The notes under the pieces: model-generated
Told to the model about the DNA's origin: nothing
What the model saw: only the letters and a program-made list of their open reading frames with translations
Databases searched by the model: none
Shown here: piece after piece, positions 57,490-64,000 of the stretch
Layout: the number at the start of each line of letters is the position of its first letter
Position numbering within the stretch: the stretch's first letter is position 1
From: Cyanobium sp. FACHB-13342
Lineage (GTDB): Bacteria > Cyanobacteriota > Cyanobacteriia > PCC-6307 > Cyanobiaceae
Reading direction: 5' to 3'
Assembly (NCBI RefSeq): GCF_014697415.1
Contig: NZ_JACJRT010000008.1
Location: forward strand, 413,005-477,004
Length of the DNA: 64,000 bases
Program-made: the position numbers and the translations under genes

Positions 57490-57870
57490 GTGATCCACAC
57501 CTCCCTCGTGCTGGCGGCGGACGATCCCGCGGCTCTCGCCAGCTTTTATGGCGCCTTGCTGGAGGTGGCCCCCCAGCCGGGTTTCAGCCCCAGCCATTGG
57601 CGGCTGCCCTGGCCAGCGGGCGGGCACCTGGAGATCTACGCCCCCTCGCGCCGCCGCCCCCAACCCCCACAGCAGGGCCGCCTGGCCCTGTGCCTGCAGC
57701 GCGAGGCCCAGGACGGCGAACCAAACGCCGCGCTGCTGGCGTGGTTGGAACGGGCCCAGGCCTTGGGAGCCACGGAGCTGGATCCCCCACGGCAGGAGTC
57801 GTTCGGGATGGAGGCCTGGCTGCTCGATCCCGAGGGCAACCGGGTGCTGCTGCTGATGCTGAAGGGGTGA
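57490..57870 (+). CDS. VOC (glyoxalase-fold) family protein
   Basis: A 126-residue protein with the vicinal oxygen chelate pattern: HTSLVLAADDPAALASFYGA at the start, GGHLEIYAPSRRR in the middle, and GMEAWLLDPEGNRVLLLML at the end, which carries a metal-binding glutamate type. The start is GTG at 57490. The substrate is unknown. Confidence 0.8.
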   Translation: MIHTSLVLAADDPAALASFYGALLEVAPQPGFSPSHWRLPWPAGGHLEIYAPSRRRPQPPQQGRLALCLQREAQDGEPNAALLAWLERAQALGATELDPPRQESFGMEAWLLDPEGNRVLLLMLKG

Positions 57871-57889
57871 ACCCTCAGGTCGATGGCCG

Positions 57890-58291
57890 TCAGGACCAGT
57901 GGAGCTCCATCGGCACGCTGCCTTCAAGACTCAGCTTCACGGGGCAGGTTTCACCGGCCTGCTGCAGCACCGTGCACTGCTCGGCGTCGAGATGGGCTGG
58001 CAGCGTGATCCACACCGTGAGCATGGCGATCTTGCGCGGCAGGTCGGAAGTCATGGTTTTCTCCACGCGGGCGGTGCAGCCCTCCAGGGCCCAGCCGCGG
58101 CGCTTGGCCACGATTCCCATAATCGTGAGGATGCAGGTGCTCAGGGCTGTCGCCACCAGATCGGTGGGGGAAAAGCGCTCGCCTTGCCCCTGGTTATCGG
58201 TGGGGGCATCGGTTTCCAGCAGGGTGCCGGATGGTCCGTGGCTGGAGCGGCAGCGCAGGTCCCCTTCGTAGCGGCTCTCGATGCGGGTCAC
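57890..58291 (-). CDS. OsmC family peroxide-reductase-like protein
   Basis: A 133-residue protein with the two OsmC cysteines: Cys53 in TALSTCILTIM and Cys116 in AGETCPVKLSL. The fold is supported by SPTDLVATAL and IAMLTVWITLPAHLD. OsmC proteins reduce organic hydroperoxides with lipoyl or thiol partners. The GTG at 58291 is preferred; it gives the usual start for this family. Confidence 0.85.
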   Translation of the reverse strand: MTRIESRYEGDLRCRSSHGPSGTLLETDAPTDNQGQGERFSPTDLVATALSTCILTIMGIVAKRRGWALEGCTARVEKTMTSDLPRKIAMLTVWITLPAHLDAEQCTVLQQAGETCPVKLSLEGSVPMELHWS

Positions 58292-58398
58292 AGCGCAGAT
58301 ACGGCTTGGGGAAGCTTGGCAGTTGCGGATGCCCGCAGCGCCGAACCCCCAGTTCACTCCCTAGCGATGATGGGCAGGCCTTGGAAGAACGGCCCAGC

Positions 58399-58557
58399 GT
58401 GAAACTGCCGGAGGGATGGAGGGTCTGGCTGCTGGCCTTGGCGCTGAATGCCATGGCCGCCGGATTGTGGTTTGTGAATCGGGGCGTGGAACGTCCCGAG
58501 GCCGGAGGCAGCCTCTGGGCCCTGATCCGCTCCCTGGGCTCAGGGTCGGTGGGTTAG
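58399..58557 (+). CDS. Possible small single-helix membrane protein
   Basis: A 52-residue frame from a GTG start with one hydrophobic helix (WLLALALNAMAAGLWFV, about residues 10-26) followed by a charged loop and LWALIRSLGSG. It is on the plus strand between OsmC and the L,D-transpeptidase. No homologue is recognised and the ribosome-binding site is unclear. Confidence 0.4.
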   Translation: MKLPEGWRVWLLALALNAMAAGLWFVNRGVERPEAGGSLWALIRSLGSGSVG

Positions 58558-58584
58558 GAGCACACACCCTTGCCCGCCGGCATC

Positions 58585-59265
58585 ATGCGCCCAACGCTCA
58601 AGCCCGCCATGTGCCGTCTCCCCTTGCTGGCCCTCGTGGGGGTCGCTCTGACACTCACGGGCTGCGCCCAGCGCCAGCATGGCCAGCCGGCCGAGACATC
58701 GGTCACGGGCCCCATCAAGGTCGACCTCGACCTGAAGGATCCGTCGATGAGCTTCGGCGTGTTGCCCCGCGGCGAGGATCGCCTGGTGTTCAAGGTTGGT
58801 TCCGGCCGCCATGGTGTCACCTGTGCTGGCAGCCGCTTTGAGGAGGGATACACCCCCCTGGGCACCTTCAAGGTGAATGCGATTCTCAGCAAGGGCCGCT
58901 TTGTGATGGACCCGAAGCTGATCGCCGCGTCAGGCAAATCCGAGGCCGAGCTGAAGCAGACCCTCTTCCCCTCGATGAACGCCATCGACTTCGATGGCGA
59001 CGGGGAAACGGGCGAGTATGGACTCGGTTACATCAGCCTGGCCCCCGTCAACAGCGTCAAGCAGCCCTTCGGGTTCAACACCTATGACGGCAAATTTCGC
59101 TGGTACAGCTTTGCCATCCACGGCAGCAACAACGACAAACGCATTGGCCAGAAGGTCACCGGCGGCTGCCTGAACGTGGCGGAGCCGGAGCTGAAGACCT
59201 TGCTCAGTGCGGTGCGGCTCGGCGATGTGGTGCAGATCAAGGCCAACGGACCCTGCTCCGAGTGA
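58585..59265 (+). CDS. L,D-transpeptidase (YkuD-like) lipoprotein
   Basis: A 226-residue protein with a lipoprotein signal (LVGVALTLTGCAQRQ) and a YkuD-type domain. The catalytic signature is FAIHGSNNDKRIGQKVTGGC with Cys in GGCLNVAEPEL. It should cross-link or anchor peptidoglycan in the periplasm. ATG 58585 is chosen over a TTG start five codons upstream. It overlaps the 3' end of the convergent PepSY gene by 29 bases. Confidence 0.8.
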   Translation: MRPTLKPAMCRLPLLALVGVALTLTGCAQRQHGQPAETSVTGPIKVDLDLKDPSMSFGVLPRGEDRLVFKVGSGRHGVTCAGSRFEEGYTPLGTFKVNAILSKGRFVMDPKLIAASGKSEAELKQTLFPSMNAIDFDGDGETGEYGLGYISLAPVNSVKQPFGFNTYDGKFRWYSFAIHGSNNDKRIGQKVTGGCLNVAEPELKTLLSAVRLGDVVQIKANGPCSE

Positions 59266-59515
59266 TGAGCATGGCGGCCCCGGAGACAACCACCACCAGG
59301 GTGAGCACCCCCAGCAAGGCGGAATAGAAGGGCTGCAGATTCAGCGGGCCAAAGCGGCCGGAATGGATCTTGAGCAGCCAGAAGGCATCGATGCCCCGCT
59401 CCAGCAGCAGGCTGTACAGCGAGCCAGTGACAGCCGTGAGCAACAGCGGTGCCGCTGCGATCGGCACCACCCAACGATGCAGCTTTCGCCAGCGGGATGG
59501 GGGCAACGGAGCCAT
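59237..59515 (-). CDS. PepSY-type small membrane protein
   Basis: A 92-residue protein of the PepSY-associated membrane helix type. It has two helices, WVVPIAAAPLLLTAVTGSLY and FYSALLGVLTLVVVVSGAAM, joined by a loop with LLKIHSGRFGPLN. ATG 59515 is used. It is the third gene, after DUF305 and DUF3721, on the minus strand; the gap to DUF3721 is 21 bases. Confidence 0.78.
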   Translation of the reverse strand: MAPLPPSRWRKLHRWVVPIAAAPLLLTAVTGSLYSLLLERGIDAFWLLKIHSGRFGPLNLQPFYSALLGVLTLVVVVSGAAMLITRSRVRWP

Positions 59516-59536
59516 GGCCAATGGGGAACGAAGGGA

Positions 59537-59776
59537 TCAGTGGTGACGCAGGTGATGGTGCAGGGCAGCCTCATTGCTGCACGGCATCCACTGGCCTTGG
59601 TTTTGGTGGACGCCCTCACAGCCCAGCTCCTTGGCCCGTTGCTCGGCCTGCTGCTGGGTGTCGTAGAGGCCCTTGGGATGGGCCTGGGCGACGGGGGATG
59701 CCGCGACCAGGGCCAGGGCCAGGAGCGAGATCAGGGGAGGCACGGGCGGGTGAACTCGACCGGTGAGGTGCTGCAT
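59537..59776 (-). CDS. DUF3721 exported protein
   Basis: A 79-residue protein with a signal peptide (LISLLALALVAASPVAQA) and the DUF3721 motif HPKGLYDTQQQAEQRAKELG, followed by CEGVHQNQGQWMPC. The C-terminus ends with a His run (HHHLRHH). A metal-binding role is possible but not shown. The ATG shares one base with the DUF305 stop (TGATG). Confidence 0.8.
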   Translation of the reverse strand: MQHLTGRVHPPVPPLISLLALALVAASPVAQAHPKGLYDTQQQAEQRAKELGCEGVHQNQGQWMPCSNEAALHHHLRHH

Positions 59777-60435
59777 CAGAAGCGGAACAACGGGTCGTAT
59801 TGGCTGTACTGAGGCTTGCGCAATCCATCGCGCTGCAGCATGCGGCGCAAGGCGATGATTTCACCGCGCTGGGCCACGATGATCTTGCGAGCGAGGCGCC
59901 GCACGGTGGGGTTGGTGGACTTGGCCAGGGCGTCATGGGCCATCTCCAGGGCCGCACCGTGGTGGGTGATCATCCCCTCGAGAAACCACACCACCCGGTT
60001 GGCCTTGCTGGGCCTGGCCCCCATCATCCGCATTGCCTGCATTTGGCCAGGGCCCATGGCTTCCAGGCCGGTGATGCTGTTGGGATCCCCACCCGCTTTG
60101 AGGACGACGGGACCCACCGGGGCTTGCGGATACCAGGCTTTGCGCCACTGCCCCATCGCCTTGATCTCCGCGGCCTGGTCACGCCAGATGCCATGGGCCA
60201 GGGCACCGACCCCGGGGGAGCCGATGTGGAACACCTCCTCGCTCATCCGCAGGGCACCGGTGTGGTGCTGCACCATCGCGTCAAGCCAGCGCAGGTCGTA
60301 GGTGGCACCGGCAGGACCCACCCCGTGCTGCTGGTGCTGATGATCGTGCTGGTGGTGCTGGTGGGGGTCCCCCTGGGCCAGGGCGGGGGCAGCCCACAAC
60401 CCCACCAGCAACAGGGGAATCGCCAGCGAACGCAT
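59776..60435 (-). CDS. DUF305 exported protein, His-rich
   Basis: A 219-residue exported protein with a signal (SLAIPLLLVGLWAAPALAQ) and a His-rich stretch (HQHHQHDHQHQQHG) after it. Two DUF305 repeats follow: DLRWLDAMVQHHTGALRMSE and FLEGMITHHGAALEMAHDAL, each with a metal-binding-type His pair. The family is implicated in periplasmic metal handling in some bacteria. The gene lies behind a MerR-type operator, which supports metal-induced expression. It is the first gene of the DUF305-DUF3721-PepSY run. Confidence 0.85.
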   Translation of the reverse strand: MRSLAIPLLLVGLWAAPALAQGDPHQHHQHDHQHQQHGVGPAGATYDLRWLDAMVQHHTGALRMSEEVFHIGSPGVGALAHGIWRDQAAEIKAMGQWRKAWYPQAPVGPVVLKAGGDPNSITGLEAMGPGQMQAMRMMGARPSKANRVVWFLEGMITHHGAALEMAHDALAKSTNPTVRRLARKIIVAQRGEIIALRRMLQRDGLRKPQYSQYDPLFRF

Positions 60436-60466
60436 GGAGGAGAACTAGAGGGTTCCCCTACGATGC

Positions 60467-60490
60467 AGTCTCCCCCTACGGGAGAGTCAA
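60467..60490 (-). promoter_or_regulatory. MerR-type operator and -35 for the DUF305 operon
   Basis: An inverted repeat AGTCTCCC/GGGAGAGT (one mismatch) at 60467-60487 overlaps the minus-strand -35 hexamer TTGACT at 60485-60490. The dyad lies just past the -35, as in MerR-family metal-responsive promoters, where the regulator untwists a long spacer. The region up to 60461 holds CATCGT, a weak -10. The operator ends three bases from the MerR GTG start. Confidence 0.7.
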
Positions 60491-60880
60491 GTGCTGGTCG
60501 CACCATCCCTGAAGATCGGCGATGTCGCCCAGCGCTCGGGCCTCAGCGTCAAAACGATCCGCTTCTACAGCGATGCAGGGTTGATTGAGCCGCTCAGCCG
60601 CAGCGAGGGGGGCTATCGCCTGTTCGGCGAGGAGGTGTTCGCGGAGCTGGTGCTGATCCGTACCCTCAAAGCCATGGACATCCCTCTCCAGGATGTGGGC
60701 CGCATCCTGGAATCACGGCGCTCAGGCCTGTGCACCTGTGCCACGCTGCAGGCCACGATCCGCCGCAAGGCCGGTGAAATCGAGCAGAAAATCACGGCGC
60801 TGCGCCACCTGCACCAGGAACTGAACGCCTTGCTGGGCAGCTGGGAAGACTGCGGCGGCCGCAAGCCTGCCGAGGCCTGA
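60491..60880 (+). CDS. MerR family metal-responsive regulator
   Basis: A 129-residue regulator. The N-terminal helix-turn-helix region is LKIGDVAQRSGLSVKTIRFY (residues 7-26) with RSEGGYRLFGEE after it; a long dimerisation helix follows. Possible metal ligands are Cys81 and Cys83 in SGLCTCATLQ and a Cys near the C-terminus in WEDCGG. This fits a Cu, Zn or Co type regulator. The start is GTG at 60491. It probably controls the divergent DUF305 operon and perhaps the adjoining CopD-like gene. Confidence 0.85.
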   Translation: MLVAPSLKIGDVAQRSGLSVKTIRFYSDAGLIEPLSRSEGGYRLFGEEVFAELVLIRTLKAMDIPLQDVGRILESRRSGLCTCATLQATIRRKAGEIEQKITALRHLHQELNALLGSWEDCGGRKPAEA

Positions 60881-60888
60881 GGCCCCGC

Positions 60889-61338
60889 TCAGCCCAGCCC
60901 ACCCAACCGGATCAGGGCGCCCACCACCACAAAGCCAATCGCCAGGGCTGTGATGCCCCGGATGTGCCAAGCCAGGCCACGCAGGTTGTCATCACGCAAC
61001 GCGGGGATCAACCGCAGCCGGGCGTGCAGCGCCAGCGCGGCCGTCGCTGCCAGCAGCAGCAACTTGACGCCCACCAGCATCCCAATCGGATTCGCCGGGC
61101 TGAGCAGGCCCCGAAAGCCAGGCAAGAGGATCCAGCCCATGGCCAACCCCGTCAGCACCTGAATCGCGAGGGCGGTGAGCCCGAGCGGCTCAAACGTCTC
61201 CTCGAAGTCGCGGATGGCCGCCGCACTCTGTAGCCGTAGGGCCCGCGGCAGCACCCCCAGATCCAGCACAAGGTGGCCACCGGTCCAGACCGTGGCGGCC
61301 AGAGCATGCACGATCACCAGCAGGGCAAAGGGGGACAC
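60889..61338 (-). CDS. CopD-like membrane protein
   Basis: A 149-residue membrane protein with four helices, including FALLVIVHALAATVWTGGHL, LTALAIQVLTGLAMGWILL and MLVGVKLLLLAATAALALHA. The His in the first helix (VHALAATVWTGGH) and its partners resemble the CopD family of copper-uptake or export proteins. The GTG start at 61338 opens directly into helix 1. The gene is convergent with the MerR gene. Confidence 0.68.
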   Translation of the reverse strand: MSPFALLVIVHALAATVWTGGHLVLDLGVLPRALRLQSAAAIRDFEETFEPLGLTALAIQVLTGLAMGWILLPGFRGLLSPANPIGMLVGVKLLLLAATAALALHARLRLIPALRDDNLRGLAWHIRGITALAIGFVVVGALIRLGGLG

Positions 61339-61467
61339 GGGGAGGGCGGGGCAGCAGCTCCCACGATGGGGCCATCCCGCTGAACTGACCGTGGCGAGCC
61401 TGCTCTCCGCGGCTGTGGCGGGGTTTGGAAACCACAGCCAAACTTTGGGGCAGAAATTTTTGGCCCC

Positions 61468-62544
61468 ATGCCCAAGCGCCTCACGGCAGCTGCAGCTGTT
61501 GCCGCCCTCAGCCTCGCCGCTGCCGCCCCAGCAGCCCTGGCCTGCTCCCGCGTCACCTGGCTCGGCCCAGACCAACAGGTGATCACCGGCCGTTCCATGG
61601 ACTGGCCCTATGGCTTCAACTCCCACTTTTATGTGATCCCCCGCGGTGAACGGCTGAACGGAGCCGGCGGCGTCAACTCCCTGAGCTGGACCAGCCGTTA
61701 CGGCTCGGTGGTGGTGAGTGGCAGCACCGAACCCGGTGGCGCCATCGATGCGGTGTTTGATGGGGTGAACGAGCGGGGGCTGGCCGCCAACCTGCTCTAT
61801 CTCGCCGAGAACGATTTCGGCCTGGCGACGGCCCCCGCTGGCCGCCCCCGCCTCTCCTTTGCCGCCTGGACGCAATATCTGCTCAGCCAATACGCCACGG
61901 TGAAGGAGCTGGTGCAGGCGGTGAAAGCCGATCAGATCCAGATCGTGCCGGTGCCGTTCGGACCCGGCGGCAAGGCCAAGGCCACCGTGCACATGGCCGT
62001 CTCCGATGCCAGTGGCGATTCCGCCGTGATCGAGTATCTCAAGGGCAAACCGGTGATTCACCACGGCCGCCAGTACCAGGTCATGACCAACAGCCCGGTG
62101 TACAGCGAGCAGCTCAAACTCAACGCCTTCTGGAGCACCAAGGACCGCACCCATGAGCTGCCGGGCTCGATCCAGTCACCGGATCGCTTCGTGCGGGGCT
62201 CTTACTACAACGAACAGCTGCCGCCCACCAGCGATCCCCGCCAGGCCCTGGCCGGGGTGATGAGCGTGATGCGCAACATCTCCGTGCCCTGGGGCACGCC
62301 GGATCCGGAGCACCCGAACATCTCGCCCACCTGGTGGCGCACCCTGATCGATCAGAAAAACCGGGTGTACTACTTCGACTCCGCCCTCTCGCCCCAAATG
62401 GTGTGGGTGAACCTCAACCAGATCGACCTCAAGCCCGGCAGTGGCGTGCGCGCCATCCAGATTGAGGGCAATGACGGGCTGCAGGGCAATGTGACCCGCC
62501 AGCTGCAACCGGCGGCCGCCATCAGCTTCCTCGCGCCGAAATAA
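61468..62544 (+). CDS. Exported Ntn-hydrolase (choloylglycine/penicillin acylase-type)
   Basis: A 358-residue linear amide C-N hydrolase. The signal peptide ends in ALA and the next residue is Cys26, the catalytic nucleophile of this family after processing. CSRVTWLGPDQQVITGRSMD follows with the conserved Arg and Asp region, and GVNERGLAANLLYL and NRVYYFDSALSPQMVWVNL are later family segments. Members cleave bile salts, penicillin V or acyl-homoserine lactones; the periplasmic location and the family suggest a signal-quenching role, but this is inference. The ATG at 61468 is used. Confidence 0.85.
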   Translation: MPKRLTAAAAVAALSLAAAAPAALACSRVTWLGPDQQVITGRSMDWPYGFNSHFYVIPRGERLNGAGGVNSLSWTSRYGSVVVSGSTEPGGAIDAVFDGVNERGLAANLLYLAENDFGLATAPAGRPRLSFAAWTQYLLSQYATVKELVQAVKADQIQIVPVPFGPGGKAKATVHMAVSDASGDSAVIEYLKGKPVIHHGRQYQVMTNSPVYSEQLKLNAFWSTKDRTHELPGSIQSPDRFVRGSYYNEQLPPTSDPRQALAGVMSVMRNISVPWGTPDPEHPNISPTWWRTLIDQKNRVYYFDSALSPQMVWVNLNQIDLKPGSGVRAIQIEGNDGLQGNVTRQLQPAAAISFLAPK

Positions 62545-62611
62545 GCACGGCCCGAGATTCCCCAAAAGGGGACTGGTCGATCGGGCGGCCGCTCCAACAA
62601 GTTGGTCACGG

Positions 62612-62929
62612 GTGTCCCAGCATGCTGTGTCCGTCCGTTCCCGTCGCAAGCCGGAAGAGGCCTACCTGGCCTATGCCCGCCGTCCCAAACGGCATGGTGC
62701 GAGCTCCAAATATCGGGGGGTTAGTTTCCGAAAACAAACCCAACTCTGGATTGCCCAGTTCTACTGGCGGGGCAAGCGCTACTTCCTGGGGTCGTTCCAG
62801 TCAGAGCTGGAAGCGGCCCTGGCCTACAACCTGCACGCCGAACGCATGATCGGCGAGCTGGCGCTCCTGAATGATCTCTCCGGCGATCCCGGCTGCCCCC
62901 AAGCCCAGGACGGCCCCAGGGAGGGGTGA
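62612..62929 (+). CDS. AP2/ERF-like domain protein
   Basis: A 105-residue protein. A single AP2-like domain spans about residues 32-78: SKYRGVSFRKQTQLWIAQFY, WRGKRYFLGSFQSELEAALA and YNLHAERMIGELALLND. The YRGV and W-x-A-x-I/F type residues fit the DNA-binding beta sheet. In bacteria such domains are usually in homing endonucleases or phage proteins; here it stands alone with a basic N-terminus (SRRKPEEAYLAYARRPKRHG). The start is GTG at 62612. It may be a DNA-binding regulator. Confidence 0.82.
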   Translation: MSQHAVSVRSRRKPEEAYLAYARRPKRHGASSKYRGVSFRKQTQLWIAQFYWRGKRYFLGSFQSELEAALAYNLHAERMIGELALLNDLSGDPGCPQAQDGPREG

Positions 62930-63394
62930 GCCACCATCGCCAGCTGGCCCATTCCCCCCAGATGGGGACTGGCCCAGAACCTGGTCTGCCCTCCAGGATG
63001 ACGGGGCGACGATGAGGGACGAGCTTCGCTGTCGCCAGCCCAGGGGAGACCGACCTGCATCCAGAACCTGGAGGCCGGGACTCCTTTTCCTGTCGAGCCC
63101 TTTTTCTGTCGAGCTCTGGGGGCCGGGAGCGGGGCAGCCCCGGGGCCCTCAAGTTTTGGCAGAGAGGAGCACGACCCCCAGCAGCAGGGCGGCCAGAACC
63201 AGTTCGCTCAGCATCGTGTCCACCGGCCGCCCTGATCCCAAGGAAGATCTGCACTCTCGCTGATCGGCCGACGATGGCGCGCCCCCCATGCGGGGGCAAA
63301 CCACCCCCAGAAGGGGACTAGGCCTGGTTCGGGGTCTGCAGCCAGGGTGCAGCCATGCCGGCATGTTGTCGGTCCCCTTGCCCCACCCATTGCC
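62930..63394. other. Intergenic region before ferredoxin with hairpins
   Basis: About 465 bases without a clear gene. It holds two copies of a short hairpin, CCCC-AGAT-GGGG at 62956-62967 and CCCC-AGAA-GGGG at 63305-63316, each followed by ACT. A 21-codon hydrophobic frame at 63149-63214 on the minus strand is listed separately. The ferredoxin promoter probably lies at its right end. Confidence 0.5.
63149..63214 (-). CDS. Possible 21-residue membrane peptide
   Basis: The frame MLSELVLAALLLGVVLLSAK plus T is a single hydrophobic helix, like the tiny subunits of photosystems and the cytochrome b6f complex. It matches no known subunit by eye and has only a weak ribosome-binding site, so this is a suggestion only. 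Confidence 0.25.
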   Translation of the reverse strand: MLSELVLAALLLGVVLLSAKT

Positions 63395-63694
63395 ATGGCC
63401 AGCTACAAGGTCACCCTCGTCAACGCCAATGAGGGACTCAACCAAACCATCGACTGCGCGGACGACCAATCGATTTTTGATGCAGCTGCCGATCAATCCA
63501 TCGATCTACCAATCTCCTGCCGGGCTGGCTCCTGCTCCTCCTGCGCCGGCAAGCTGATCAGCGGCACGGTGAACCAGGACGATCAGGCCTTCCTCGACGA
63601 GGACCAGATCGCCGCCGGGTTTGTGCTCACCTGCGTGGCCATCCCCACCTCGGACTGCACGATCGAAACCCATGCCGAAGAAGCGCTGTATTGA
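63395..63694 (+). CDS. petF: [2Fe-2S] ferredoxin, plant type
   Basis: A 99-residue ferredoxin. The cluster ligands are in [15 protein letters not shown] (C-x4-C-x2-C) and LTCVAIP (the fourth cysteine). Electrons from photosystem I pass through it to NADP reductase, nitrite reductase and others. Two hairpins follow the gene. The ATG at 63395 gives the mature length. Confidence 0.95.
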   Translation: MASYKVTLVNANEGLNQTIDCADDQSIFDAAADQSIDLPISCRAGSCSSCAGKLISGTVNQDDQAFLDEDQIAAGFVLTCVAIPTSDCTIETHAEEALY

Positions 63695-63698
63695 ATCC

Positions 63699-63720
63699 TT
63701 GGGGCAGCAGTTGGCCCCAA
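63699..63720 (+). terminator. Hairpin after petF
   Basis: A stem TTGGGGC/GCCCCAA lies four bases after the ferredoxin stop. No T run follows, so it may act as a weak terminator or RNA-stabilising hairpin. Confidence 0.5.
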
Positions 63721-63721
63721 C

Positions 63722-63746
63722 AAAAAGCCCCCTCTCGCGAGGGGGC
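63722..63746 (-). terminator. Rho-independent terminator after psbA
   Basis: A perfect stem GCCCCCTC/GAGGGGGC with loop TCGC (63727-63746) is followed on the minus strand by TTTTTG. It lies about 42 bases after the psbA stop. Confidence 0.85.
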
Positions 63747-63787
63747 CTGGGGGATTCCGTTTGGCTTGTTCAGCCGTAGCTGATCAA

Positions 63788-64000
63788 TCAGCCGATGGCG
63801 GGGGCAGTCAGGGCCACGGGGGTGGCTTCTGCTGCGGCCAAGTCGAGCGGGAAGTTGTGAGCGTTACGCTCGTGCATCACTTCCATACCCAGGCCTGCAC
63901 GGTTCAGCACGTCCGCCCAGGTGTTCACCACACGGCCTTGGCCGTCGAGGATCGACTGGTTGAAGTTGAAACCGTTCAGGTTGAAGGCCATCGTGCTCAC
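63788..64000 (-). CDS. psbA: Photosystem II D1 protein, C-terminal end
   Basis: The last 70 residues of D1 are visible; the rest is outside the window. The segment [20 protein letters not shown] and [13 protein letters not shown] is the C-terminal region that ligates the Mn cluster (His, Glu, and the C-terminal Ala after processing). The removed extension [15 protein letters not shown] follows. Which psbA copy (D1:1 or D1:2 type) cannot be told. Confidence 0.97.
   Translation of the reverse strand: MSTMAFNLNGFNFNQSILDGQGRVVNTWADVLNRAGLGMEVMHERNAHNFPLDLAAAEATPVALTAPAIG

Noticed and set aside
60889..62154. Longer CopD-like protein of about 421 residues
   Set aside because: Everything before GTG 61338 is antisense to the Ntn-hydrolase gene and non-protein-like.

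Overview
The window is a stretch of chromosome from a unicellular cyanobacterium, most like the high-GC Synechococcus/Cyanobium group. The evidence is direct: ndhD at the left edge, plastocyanin and cytochrome c6 side by side, a plant-type [2Fe-2S] ferredoxin, the 3' end of psbA (photosystem II D1) at the right edge, and cyanobacterial families such as Ycf51, PAP/fibrillin and DUF2256. Gene density is very high and many neighbours share start/stop bases (ATGA, TGATG, GTGA), so translational coupling is common. No rRNA, tRNA, CRISPR array, insertion sequence or prophage was recognised.

Layout. 1-20 kb is housekeeping: ndhD, an M3 peptidase-kinase-DOMON-like run, the minus-strand TamB-ROK-proA-folB run, ycf51, a CocE-type hydrolase, glgB, and a MscS channel next to a frameshifted substrate-binding lipoprotein. 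20-24 kb holds hemE, an epimerase-like protein and a divergent plastocyanin in one coupled run, then petJ. 24-29 kb has two tandem glycine-rich secreted paralogues and clpB. 29-32.5 kb has small proteins, a DCC protein and a carotenoid-type FAD oxidoreductase.

32.5-37.1 kb is the most unusual part. It is a three-gene minus-strand operon encoding a membrane protein with a CxxCH haem motif and a LOV blue-light domain, a diguanylate cyclase, and an EAL phosphodiesterase with a degenerate GGDEF domain. Its upstream genes are much richer in AT than the rest of the window. It reads as a light- and redox/haem-gated cyclic-di-GMP module in which the sensor has no output domain of its own.

37-46 kb has a cation-diffusion facilitator, a nucleotide-salvage-like coupled run (deoxyribosyltransferase, phosphoribosyltransferase, NTF2-like, DUF2256), an osmoprotectant permease/binding-protein fusion and a GH57 enzyme. 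46-58 kb has small Nif11-like and DUF4278 proteins, a photolyase/cryptochrome, SelO, a voltage-gated potassium channel that looks foreign in base composition, RsmE, a lone PAS protein, PAP/fibrillin, a ZIP transporter, a secreted nuclease and a decayed cupin gene.

58-61.4 kb is a periplasmic, probably metal-linked cluster: an L,D-transpeptidase, then PepSY-DUF3721-DUF305 behind a recognisable MerR-type operator, with the MerR regulator divergent and a CopD-like membrane protein next to it. 61.4-64 kb has a secreted Ntn-hydrolase acylase, a stand-alone AP2-domain protein among repeated small hairpins, ferredoxin and psbA.
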